From Candidatus Poribacteria bacterium (GTDB taxonomy: Bacteria > Poribacteria > WGA-4E > WGA-3G): a stretch of 40,226 nt of DNA. The stretch covers positions 1 through 40,226 of the forward strand of contig JAJEIE010000024.1 of NCBI GenBank assembly GCA_022827625.1, written 5' to 3'. The translations under genes and the position numbers were made by a program. The notes under the pieces are model-generated. The model was not told the origin of the DNA. It was given only the letters and a program-made list of their open reading frames with translations, and ran no database searches. Within the stretch, counting starts at the first letter, position 1; each line of letters starts with the position of its first letter. Of this stretch, positions 32,696-40,226 are shown one piece after another.

Positions 32696-33103
32696 CTACA
32701 AATTATGCGCCACTTTAATGCGGTTTTTCGCGCGCGCGAGTGCCGCCTCTACTTGTGGGCGGTTTAGATCTGACGCGTTTGCCGCAAGTTCCGCTTGTGC
32801 GCTATCACGGGCATTTTCGGCGCGTTCCACATCAATCTCCGATGCCCACTCTGCGGTCTCAACCAACGCCGTAACACCTGTACGCAGCACCTCAAAGACA
32901 CCACCGCTTATTGCCATTAACTGTGGCGTTTCTGATTCACGAATGCGAATCTCGCCGATATCTAATGCTGTTAGGAAAGGGAGGTGTCCAGCGAGAATCT
33001 CAAAGTTACCTTCGACTCCCGGCGCACGAATGCTCGTCACATCCCCTTCGTAAATCAATTGCTCTGGTGTCCGTATTTCAACGTGAAAACTTCTATTTAG
33101 CAT
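32696..33103 (-). CDS. atpC: ATP synthase F1 subunit epsilon
   Basis: The 135-residue subunit couples rotation in the central stalk and can inhibit the enzyme. The N-terminal beta-sandwich is clear (FHVEIRTPEQLIYEGDVTSIRAPGVEGNFEILAGHLPFLTAL), followed by the GGVFEVL segment and a C-terminal helix hairpin (VERAENARDSAQAELAAN). The length is typical. It is the last gene of the operon, separated from atpD by a MITE-like element. No Shine-Dalgarno is apparent before the ATG. Confidence 0.96.
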   Translation of the reverse strand: MLNRSFHVEIRTPEQLIYEGDVTSIRAPGVEGNFEILAGHLPFLTALDIGEIRIRESETPQLMAISGGVFEVLRTGVTALVETAEWASEIDVERAENARDSAQAELAANASDLNRPQVEAALARAKNRIKVAHNL

Positions 33104-33116
33104 ATTTTTTATTATC

Positions 33117-33206
33117 AGGGCTTACGCAAAATCAGAGAATTAAGTCTACCATGAGAAAATCGGTGCGGTTAGGAAACCGCACCTACCGGGCAAGTGCGTA
33201 AGTTCT
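33117..33206. repeat. MITE-like element with AGRRCTTACGCA ends, between atpD and atpC
   Basis: Ends AGGGCTTACGCA (33117-33128) and TGCGTAAGTTCT (33195-33206) are inverted with two mismatches and match the ends of the element at 12302. The interior carries the palindrome GGTGCGGTT-AGGA-AACCGCACC (33162-33183). Confidence 0.65.
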
Positions 33207-33263
33207 AATTTATGTGTCTCTGAGCATCGTGGAGCAGTGCCCAGATTCAATAGTTTAAAAAAA

Positions 33264-34688
<1,425 letters not shown>

Positions 34689-34979
34689 TTAATTTTCAGG
34701 AGTTGACTTTGCGTCGCGTCCGAATACTGAAGGGATTTCTTTAAACGCCTTTTTATTTTCCAAGGGCATTTCTAAGGATTCGCTGCTTTCTACTAAACAG
34801 AACCGGTCATTTGTACGCTCGTATTTGAGAATTTGACCTTCGCAGTGAAACCATACCCACTTCACAGCCGATGTCACTTTAGCATTAATGTGAAAAATTG
34901 CTCGCTCATAGTCGACGGACCACGCGAGAACGAATTCTGCAACGTGCTTTTCTGGAGCGTAAATGTCTCTATATCGCAT
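34689..34979 (-). CDS. Protein of unknown function inside the ATP synthase operon
   Basis: This 96-residue protein begins MRYRDIYAPEKHVAEFVLAW. It contains VKWVWFHCEGQILKYE and an acidic C-terminus, and has no membrane segment or signal. I recognise no family. The frame can extend to a GTG at 35024, overlapping the DUF1992 gene by 16 bp; the ATG at 34979 is used here but the choice is uncertain. It ends 15 bp before the atpD start and is on the same strand as the operon, so it is very likely cotranscribed. Confidence 0.5.
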   Translation of the reverse strand: MRYRDIYAPEKHVAEFVLAWSVDYERAIFHINAKVTSAVKWVWFHCEGQILKYERTNDRFCLVESSESLEMPLENKKAFKEIPSVFGRDAKSTPEN

Positions 34980-35008
34980 GCAAACTTTGAGCGTAGTTGT
35001 AAAAACGA

Positions 35009-35482
35009 TCAAAGACTCGGACACGCCTTTTGGAACCGAGTCAGTGCCGTTTCCTTATTAATCAACGCGTATTGTCGATTTTGGGTCGGCATCAGGAGAT
35101 TCACGCGTTGGATTTTCCGATTCAGATTTTCAAGTTTTTCACGATACTGCGCGAGACTACGGGCGCGTTCATGTTCAAAGCTCCGGCTGACCGCCTCGCG
35201 CCGATGCGGATACCGCTGTATGAGAGCAGCCAACCGCTCTCTACGGGCTTTTAGATTAATGAAGAGTTTTTTAAGTTGTGCTTTTTCTTTTTTAATTTCT
35301 TTTTCTAATTCAATCCATCGCGGCGCGAACCCGTTCTCTTTCAAGAGCCGATTCGCCATTCGGACTTGTGGGGTCAGAAAGGGATTCGTATCCAACTTAA
35401 TCGGTCTACCTTTACCCGGCAAATCTTTGAATTCACCGCGTTCCATCGCCTCTTCAATCTGTTCGTCTACATTGATTGGCAT
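35009..35482 (-). CDS. DUF1992 (DnaJ-homologue C28 conserved domain) protein
   Basis: The 157-residue protein has the DUF1992/DJC28_CD pattern at its N-terminus: DEQIEEAMERGEFKDLPGKGRPI, then NPFLTPQVRMANRLLKENGFAPRWIELEKEI. A long basic coiled coil follows (about 60-140). The biochemical role of the family is not established; it is normally found alone. Here it lies between atpG and atpD with GAGGAGG 6 nt before its ATG, 33 bp after atpG, so it is well translated as part of the operon. Confidence 0.85.
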   Translation of the reverse strand: MPINVDEQIEEAMERGEFKDLPGKGRPIKLDTNPFLTPQVRMANRLLKENGFAPRWIELEKEIKKEKAQLKKLFINLKARRERLAALIQRYPHRREAVSRSFEHERARSLAQYREKLENLNRKIQRVNLLMPTQNRQYALINKETALTRFQKACPSL

Positions 35483-35515
35483 CTGGGACCTCCTCGTTTT
35501 TTTAATTGTTTGTTG

Positions 35516-36394
35516 CTAACCCTCCAGTGCGGCTGCACCGCTTACAATCTCGGAAATTTCTGTGGTGATCTGCGTCTGACGCGCTCTGTTGCGTTGAAGG
35601 ATTAACTCGTCAATGAGTTCTTTCGCCTTTTGCGTAGCGTTTTCCATTGCCGCCATCCGTGCCGCTTGCTCGGCTGCGTTCGAGTCCAGGAGCACCTTCC
35701 ACATTTGCATGTTCAAATGTCTGCTGAGTAACATCTCAAAGAGTTCGATCTGCCCCGGTTCATAAATATAGTCTAAGAAAAGCGTGTCGCCTTCTGGGAA
35801 CTCAGGTACTAATGGAAGCAGCTGCTCAACAAGCACCGTCTGAAGGATGGCGGATTTAAAATTGTTGTAGATGACTTCAACTTTGTCGATTTTTTTCTCA
35901 ACATAGAGGTGTTCAAACTCGTGGACAACATCAACAGCCGTCTGAAATTCAAGGTTACGGAAAATGTTGGTGTACGCATCGGTGATATCATAACCGCGTC
36001 GGTCAAAGTGTTCGTGTGTCCGCCTACCGATACAGATAAGTGTCACGTCTGCCCCACCGTCTTGGTAGTGTTGGACCCGTTGTGTTGTTGTCCGAATGAC
36101 ATTACTATTGAAGCTACCACACAACCCGCGGTCGCCGGAGACGGAAATGATACAGACGTGCTTCAGTTCCCGTTCCTCAAGCAGCGGGTGGGTCAATGCC
36201 TCAGTCTCGGTGTCCATCCGTGAAATCAGGTGTCCGAGAATCGTATCGAGTTTGTCTGCGTAAGGGCGCGTTGCGTTAATGTTTTCTTGCGCGCGACGGA
36301 GCCGCGCTGCAGCAACAACCCGCATCGCATCGGTGACTTGCTCAATGTTCTGAATGCTGGTGATACGCCGTCGAATCTCTCGTAAGGTTGCCAT
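35516..36394 (-). CDS. atpG: ATP synthase F1 subunit gamma
   Basis: The 292-residue central-stalk subunit begins MATLREIRRRITSIQNIEQVTDAMRVVAAAR. The conserved GDRGLCGSFNSNV segment lies near residue 80. The C-terminal coiled coil ENATQKAKELIDELILQRNRARQTQITTEISEIVSGAAAL is the rotor axle and is well conserved. Length and motifs are standard. It lies 24 bp after atpA. Confidence 0.97.
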   Translation of the reverse strand: MATLREIRRRITSIQNIEQVTDAMRVVAAARLRRAQENINATRPYADKLDTILGHLISRMDTETEALTHPLLEERELKHVCIISVSGDRGLCGSFNSNVIRTTTQRVQHYQDGGADVTLICIGRRTHEHFDRRGYDITDAYTNIFRNLEFQTAVDVVHEFEHLYVEKKIDKVEVIYNNFKSAILQTVLVEQLLPLVPEFPEGDTLFLDYIYEPGQIELFEMLLSRHLNMQMWKVLLDSNAAEQAARMAAMENATQKAKELIDELILQRNRARQTQITTEISEIVSGAAALEG

Positions 36395-36418
36395 TTTTCC
36401 GTATTAACTCCGAGTAGA

Positions 36419-37942
36419 TTATGAAGTAGTCCAGTTTTCCTTGAACGTTTTCACCGCATTGTGTAAGGTTTCAAGCAGTTCATCGCTTAATTCACCTGTT
36501 TCCGCAATTGCTGTGAGTAGGTCTGCGTGATTTCTATCAAGGTATTGCAAGAATTCGGATTCAAATCGCGCGACTTCTTCTTCAGGCACATCGTCCAAGT
36601 AGCCGTTAGTCCCACAGAAAATAGCCGCGACTTCACGCTCCACAGGCATCGGTTGATATTCCGGCTGCTTCAGCAATTCAACGAGGCGTGTGCCCCGTAA
36701 AAGCAAGGATTGCGTTGACGCGTCCAAATCCGATCCGAATTGCGCAAACGCTGCAACTTCTCGAAAACTCGCTAAATCCAGTTTCAGTGTACCCGCAACT
36801 TCGTCTGATTTCATGGCTCTGACTTGCGCGTCTCCACCGACACGTGAAACCGATGTACCCACATCAATAGCGGGTCTCACGCCTTGGTTAAACAGATCCG
36901 TTGTGAGATATATCTGTCCGTCAGTGATAGAGATAACGTTCGTCGGAATATAGGTCGTCAGATCGCCTTCAAAGATTTCGATGATTGGCAGTGCCGTGAG
37001 GGAACCACCCCCCAATTCGTCGCTGAGTTTCGCGGCGCGTTCCAATAGGCGTGAATGTAAATAGAACACATCCCCCGGATATGCCTCCCTGCCTGGCGGT
37101 CTCCGTGAAAGTAGGGACATCTGACGGTATGCCCAGGCGTGTTTCGTCAGGTCATCGTATATGATGAGCGCATGTTTGCCGTTATCCCTGAAGTATTCAC
37201 CCATCGCAGTACCCGTGTAAGGCGCGATGTATTGAAGCGGAGACGGTTCACTCGCGGGCGCAGAGACGATAGTCGTGTATTCCATCGCGTTGTGCTCACG
37301 CAGTGTACTCGCAACCTGCGCTAAAGTTGAGCCTTTTTGCCCGATAGCGACATAGATGCAATAAACGTCTGTATCCCTCTGGCTCAGAATGGTATCAAGC
37401 GCGATAGCCGTCTTCCCGGTTCGCCGGTCGCCGATGATAAGTTCACGCTGTCCGCGTCCGATGGGTGTCAAGCTATCAATGGCTTTTAAGCCTGTATAGA
37501 GCGGTTCACTCACAGGTTGGCGTTGAACGATACCGAGCCCCTTCTGCTCGACCGGCAATTGATGTTCAGTTTCGACAGGACCCAACCCGTCAATCGGTTG
37601 ACCGAGCGCATTGACGATTCGTCCGAGAAGTGCTTCTCCGACAGGGACTTCCGGTAGCCGTCCCGTCCGTTTGGCAGTATCGCCTTCGTGAATAAGTTGG
37701 TCTTCACCGAACAGAACGCAGCCGACGTTGTCTTCTTCGAGGTTAAAAGCGATGCCGTAAATGTCGTTCGGAAATTCAATCATTTCACTTGCCATAGCGT
37801 TGGCAAGCCCATGCACCCGTGCGATGCCGTCGCCGACCTCCAGCACCGTGCCAGCGTCATAGACATCCACGTCCTGCTCAAACTGTTGCAGTTGTTGTTT
37901 AAGGATATTTGATATTTCGTCCGGTCGGACTTCTCTTGCCAT
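36419..37942 (-). CDS. atpA: ATP synthase F1 subunit alpha
   Basis: The 507-residue non-catalytic nucleotide-binding subunit has P-loop GDRRTGKT (171-178; Arg replaces the usual Gln), [10 protein letters not shown], and the arginine-finger motif [13 protein letters not shown]. The N-terminal [16 protein letters not shown] helix that binds subunit delta is present. AAAGGA lies 8 nt before the ATG. A 133-bp heptamer-repeat element separates it from atpH. Confidence 0.98.
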   Translation of the reverse strand: MAREVRPDEISNILKQQLQQFEQDVDVYDAGTVLEVGDGIARVHGLANAMASEMIEFPNDIYGIAFNLEEDNVGCVLFGEDQLIHEGDTAKRTGRLPEVPVGEALLGRIVNALGQPIDGLGPVETEHQLPVEQKGLGIVQRQPVSEPLYTGLKAIDSLTPIGRGQRELIIGDRRTGKTAIALDTILSQRDTDVYCIYVAIGQKGSTLAQVASTLREHNAMEYTTIVSAPASEPSPLQYIAPYTGTAMGEYFRDNGKHALIIYDDLTKHAWAYRQMSLLSRRPPGREAYPGDVFYLHSRLLERAAKLSDELGGGSLTALPIIEIFEGDLTTYIPTNVISITDGQIYLTTDLFNQGVRPAIDVGTSVSRVGGDAQVRAMKSDEVAGTLKLDLASFREVAAFAQFGSDLDASTQSLLLRGTRLVELLKQPEYQPMPVEREVAAIFCGTNGYLDDVPEEEVARFESEFLQYLDRNHADLLTAIAETGELSDELLETLHNAVKTFKENWTTS

Positions 37943-37967
37943 ATTTTTAGTCCTTTGTGGGAATCAT

Positions 37968-38100
37968 AGTTGTCAGTCTTCGGTTAATGGTTTTCAGTTA
38001 AGAGGTTTCCTTGTAACAATCTATCTTCTCTTGGTGTACACCAAGTAGGTGTAAATTGTTGCGAACCCGTCTTTTAACTGGTAACTGACAACCGATAACT
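37968..38100. repeat. Heptamer-repeat inverted element (copy 5), atpH-atpA gap
   Basis: Left arm AGTTGTC, AGTCTTC, GGTTAAT, GGTTTTC, AGTTAAG-AGGTTTCC. Right arm AACTGGT, AACTGAC, AACCGAT, AACT running into the atpH stop codon. Nested inside are TTGTAACAAT...AAATTGTTGCGAA and the perfect palindrome CTTGGTGTACACCAAG (38030-38045). Confidence 0.75.
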
Positions 38101-38641
38101 ATGAACCTTGTGCAAGTTGGTGCCTCAGGCGTTGAAGTTGGGTCGCAACACTTGCATCAAAAACAGTGTCGTCTAATTGCACAATAAATCCGCCCTGAAT
38201 TTCTGCGTCTACTGTACTTTCCAAACGTACCTGTTTTCCCGAATATGCCTCTAAATGCTGTATGAGTTGTGTCTCTTGTTCGGGTGTGAGTGCCACGGCT
38301 GTCGTCACTTTTGCAACCAGTCTACCCGCCGCTTCGTCAACGATGGCTGAAAAGACCTCCATCATCGCCGAGAGATAGCGTTCACGCTGCTTCAGGGCAA
38401 GTAGTTTGAGAAAGTTGATTGTCAGCGGATGTGTCGCGTCAGTAAAAATCTGATCAAACGTCTCGCTTTTGAATTGCGGAGACAGAATGGGGCTTGAAAT
38501 TAATTGAGCGAACTCCTCGGAGCCTTCAATCAACGCTTGCAGGTGATCTATATCTGCGATAATGTCTACCAAAGCGTCCTGTTCTAATGCTGCATCGTAT
38601 AACGCGCGGGCATAAGGTTTTGCAACCCGAATGTCTCTCAT
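38099..38641 (-). CDS. atpH: ATP synthase F1 subunit delta
   Basis: The 180-residue peripheral-stalk subunit (OSCP homologue) begins VAKPYARALYDAALEQDAL. It has the central PILSPQFKSETFDQIF region and a C-terminal domain VKVTTAVALTPEQETQL ... IQGGFIVQLDDTVFDASVATQLQRLRHQL, matching the family ending GG..v.igd.v.D.Sv...L..l. It ends inside the repeat arm. Length is normal. Confidence 0.95.
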   Translation of the reverse strand: MRDIRVAKPYARALYDAALEQDALVDIIADIDHLQALIEGSEEFAQLISSPILSPQFKSETFDQIFTDATHPLTINFLKLLALKQRERYLSAMMEVFSAIVDEAAGRLVAKVTTAVALTPEQETQLIQHLEAYSGKQVRLESTVDAEIQGGFIVQLDDTVFDASVATQLQRLRHQLAQGS

Positions 38642-38697
38642 AGTTGGTTCTTTTATTTTCTGCTTCTGAGCATCACTCCGTTGGGCTTAACCGAAAA

Positions 38698-38724
38698 TCA
38701 TCGTGAAACGAAGTGGAACGATGA
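38698..38724. repeat. Hairpin TCATCGT / ACGATGA between atpF and atpH
   Basis: A 7-bp stem with a GAAACGAAGTGGA loop lies 15 bp after the atpF stop in the intergenic gap. It may be an RNA-processing or mRNA-stability element in the polycistronic transcript, or another dispersed repeat. Confidence 0.45.
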
Positions 38725-38738
38725 CCAGGCGTTAATAG

Positions 38739-39347
38739 TTAAGAAATTGGCAATCGATTAATAGATGCGTCAATAATATGCTGATGCCGTTCCGCGCTGA
38801 GTTCCGCACTTATGATTTTGCTGGCAGCATCAATCGCGAGTTCAGCAACGACACCTCGTAGTTCCGAGATAGCATCATCTTTTTCACGCTGTATCTCTGC
38901 TCTGGCGCGTGCGACTTCCTCTTCTGCCTCTTGGCGTGCTTGTGTAAGGATCTCCTGACGCTCAGTGTTTCCTTGTTCAATTGCAGCTTGGATTTTAGTT
39001 TGCGCTTCGGTCTCAATTTCGGCTAAACGTTGGCGTGTCTCTGCGGTGAGTCTGTCCAACTCTTCACGATCCGTCCGCAATTGTTCCAACTGCGTGACGA
39101 TTCCGGTTCTGCGCTCATCTAAGAGACCCCCGACTTTGCCGAATACGAATTTCCACAGTACCGCCAGCACAACCAAAAAACCGATGACTTGAATAATAAT
39201 CGTCTTCGGGTCAATTCCGAGTAGACTCAACAACCCACCATCAGCAGGAGCATCAGCAGCGAACGCACTGTTGACACAGATGCCCATCAGAATAACCGAG
39301 CATGCATAGAGGACACGGTTTGCAGTTCCTTGTTTGGTGTTTCCCAT
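38739..39347 (-). CDS. atpF: ATP synthase Fo subunit b, with signal-peptide-like N-terminus
   Basis: The 202-residue peripheral-stalk subunit has an N-terminal segment VLYACSVILMGICVNSAFA that looks like a cleavable signal peptide. A short acidic stretch follows, then the membrane anchor TIIIQVIGFLVVLAVLWKFVFG, and a long charged coiled coil to the C-terminus (LAIDAASKIISAELSAERH). Standard b subunits are about 156-170 residues with no presequence, so the extra N-terminus is notable. No Shine-Dalgarno precedes the ATG, and no closer alternative start retains both features. A heptamer element separates it from atpE. Confidence 0.93.
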   Translation of the reverse strand: MGNTKQGTANRVLYACSVILMGICVNSAFAADAPADGGLLSLLGIDPKTIIIQVIGFLVVLAVLWKFVFGKVGGLLDERRTGIVTQLEQLRTDREELDRLTAETRQRLAEIETEAQTKIQAAIEQGNTERQEILTQARQEAEEEVARARAEIQREKDDAISELRGVVAELAIDAASKIISAELSAERHQHIIDASINRLPIS

Positions 39348-39381
39348 AAGTTTACTGTACTCTGTTTTTGGAATGGTTATT

Positions 39382-39578
39382 AGTTGTCAGTTATCGGTTG
39401 TCAGTTAAGAGGTGAGTTTGTAACAATTCGCCACTGCCTGGAGTACTCTAAACAAGAGAAGACTGTTAACCTCGGAATGCCATAAGGCGTTCCCCTGCTT
39501 TCAGTTAAGGCGTGTAGATATGAAAAACGTGTTACCTGCCACAAACGAGTAACAGAAAACTAACAACTGATAACTGAT
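39382..39578. repeat. Heptamer-repeat inverted element (copy 6), atpE-atpF gap
   Basis: Left arm AGTTGTC, AGTTATC, GGTTGTC, AGTTAAG-AGGT. Right arm AACTAAC, AACTGAT, AACTGAT ending 7 nt before the atpE stop codon. The ~150-bp centre contains GGAATGCC-ATAA-GGCGTTCC (around 39474-39493). Confidence 0.75.
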
Positions 39579-39585
39579 GTATTAT

Positions 39586-39891
39586 TTAATTTCCGCTTCT
39601 AACATCTTCTGTGACTCGATTCGCGTCTGCATCAATCATCTCTTTGAGCACTTCACCCTCTGGGAGTTTTGCCTGCAAGATAAAGAACATTAAAAGCGCG
39701 TAGATAACGAGCGATTCGATGAGTGCCAAACCGATAATCATCGCAGTTTGAATCTGTGGCGCGGATTCGGGTTGACGGGCAATACCCTCAAGAGCTGTGC
39801 TGGTTGCACTCCCTTGTGCTCTTGAAGCGAAAATGACAGCGATCGGCAAGCCTAAGGTTACACCGAACGCCAACACTGCTAAATAAATCAT
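39586..39891 (-). CDS. atpE: ATP synthase Fo subunit c with Na+-type ligand residues
   Basis: The 101-residue hairpin has helix 1 (3-33), the polar loop ARQPE (38-42) and helix 2 (46-73). The ion-carrying Glu is E59 in LALIESLVIYALL. Counting from the ARQPE loop, Q26, E59, S60 and Y64 fall at the positions of Gln32, Glu65, Ser66 and Tyr70 of the Na+-translocating Ilyobacter c subunit; Thr67 is Leu here. A charged C-terminal tail of about 25 residues makes it longer than usual. AAGGAGG lies 7 nt before the ATG, the strongest ribosome site in the operon, as expected for the most abundant subunit. Confidence 0.96.
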   Translation of the reverse strand: MIYLAVLAFGVTLGLPIAVIFASRAQGSATSTALEGIARQPESAPQIQTAMIIGLALIESLVIYALLMFFILQAKLPEGEVLKEMIDADANRVTEDVRSGN

Positions 39892-39942
39892 GAAATGTCC
39901 TCCTTGGACGGATACGGGACAGACTACACCTGTCCCACAGAA

Positions 39943-40226
39943 TTAGTGATGCGCTTCATGCGCTTCGTCGCCGTGTTCTATGAACAGCACGATGTAGATA
40001 GATGTTAAGATAGTAAAAACGAATGCTTGCAGGAAGCCAGCAAACAGCCCGAAGAACAGCATCGGCACTTGCACCGGAATAATCGGTATGGCATCTGCAA
40101 TTAGCACAATCAGTCCGAGTTTCGTCAGTTCAATCACAACCGCTTTTTCGCCAAAAATGTTTCCGAAAAGCCGAACGGCAAGTGAACCCGCACGCGATAA
40201 CTGCGCAACGACTTCAAGTGGAAACA
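39943..40226 (-). CDS. atpB: ATP synthase Fo subunit a, C-terminal part (cut by window edge)
   Basis: The frame is open to the window edge, giving about 93 visible residues. It begins FPLEVVAQLSRAGSLAVRLFGN, which contains the essential stator Arg of the SLxxRLFGN motif facing the c-ring. Two hydrophobic helices follow (LGLIVLIADAIPIIPVQVPMLF..., GLFAGFLQAFVFTILTSIYIVLFI), and the protein ends in a His-rich tail EHGDEAHEAHH. The 5' part lies beyond base 40226. It precedes atpE by 51 bp. Confidence 0.95.
   Translation of the reverse strand, partial: FPLEVVAQLSRAGSLAVRLFGNIFGEKAVVIELTKLGLIVLIADAIPIIPVQVPMLFFGLFAGFLQAFVFTILTSIYIVLFIEHGDEAHEAHH

Overview
The window looks like a bacterial chromosome segment of about 47-50% GC. 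It mixes housekeeping genes with accessory genes and many intergenic palindromes. Two phytanoyl-CoA-dioxygenase-like enzymes, a sulfatase-fold enzyme, many short dispersed repeats and an F-type ATP synthase operon with inserted elements would fit Candidatus Poribacteria or a relative. That placement is inferred from gene content, not from a marker-gene comparison.

Layout. 1-410: 3' end of an IS200/IS605-type tnpB with its structured right end. 417-5321: recG (- strand), a 118-bp MITE-like element, a PhyH dioxygenase and a nucleoside hydrolase. 5752-12206, all on the - strand, is an accessory/defence island. It holds a SNase-like protein, a small unknown ORF, an orphan Phd-type antitoxin, a HigB-type toxin coupled to a large TPR protein, and a single-chain type ISP-like restriction-modification enzyme. 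The N-terminus of the TPR protein resembles a HigA antitoxin; this is the strongest candidate for an undescribed system here. 12207-12635 carries a second MITE-like element, a consensus promoter, a short glycosyltransferase-2 remnant and a heptamer-repeat element.

12636-21556 is a + strand block: DUF368 polyprenyl-phosphate transporter, NAD kinase, RecN, a fused indolepyruvate:ferredoxin oxidoreductase, AroE and a ZapA-like protein. 21603-26579 has an M48 membrane protease (- strand), an OmpA-like lipoprotein behind a duplicated -10 box and long leader, a predicted outer-membrane barrel and an O-antigen-ligase-like protein, so it is an envelope cluster. 26678-30663 holds a sulfatase-fold enzyme with Thr at the nucleophile position, a HicAB module with a perfect consensus promoter, an MDR dehydrogenase and a second PhyH enzyme. 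30774-32381 (- strand) is an AAA ATPase fused to a PD-(D/E)XK nuclease domain, followed by a REP-like 49-bp tandem array.

32696-40226 (- strand) is the ATP synthase operon, in the order atpB(partial)-E-F-H-A-G-[DUF1992]-[unknown]-D-C. Two non-ATPase genes lie between gamma and beta. Palindromic elements sit in the E-F, F-H, H-A and D-C gaps. The c subunit carries Gln, Glu-Ser and Tyr at the positions used for Na+ binding in Ilyobacter-type rings.

Recurring theme: intergenic gaps are filled with at least three kinds of small repeat. These are heptamer-built inverted repeats that abut start or stop codons, MITE-like elements with AGGACTTACGC or ATATAGTAAAG ends, and short GGTGCGGTT...AACCGCACC palindromes. 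No tRNA, rRNA or CRISPR array was recognised.
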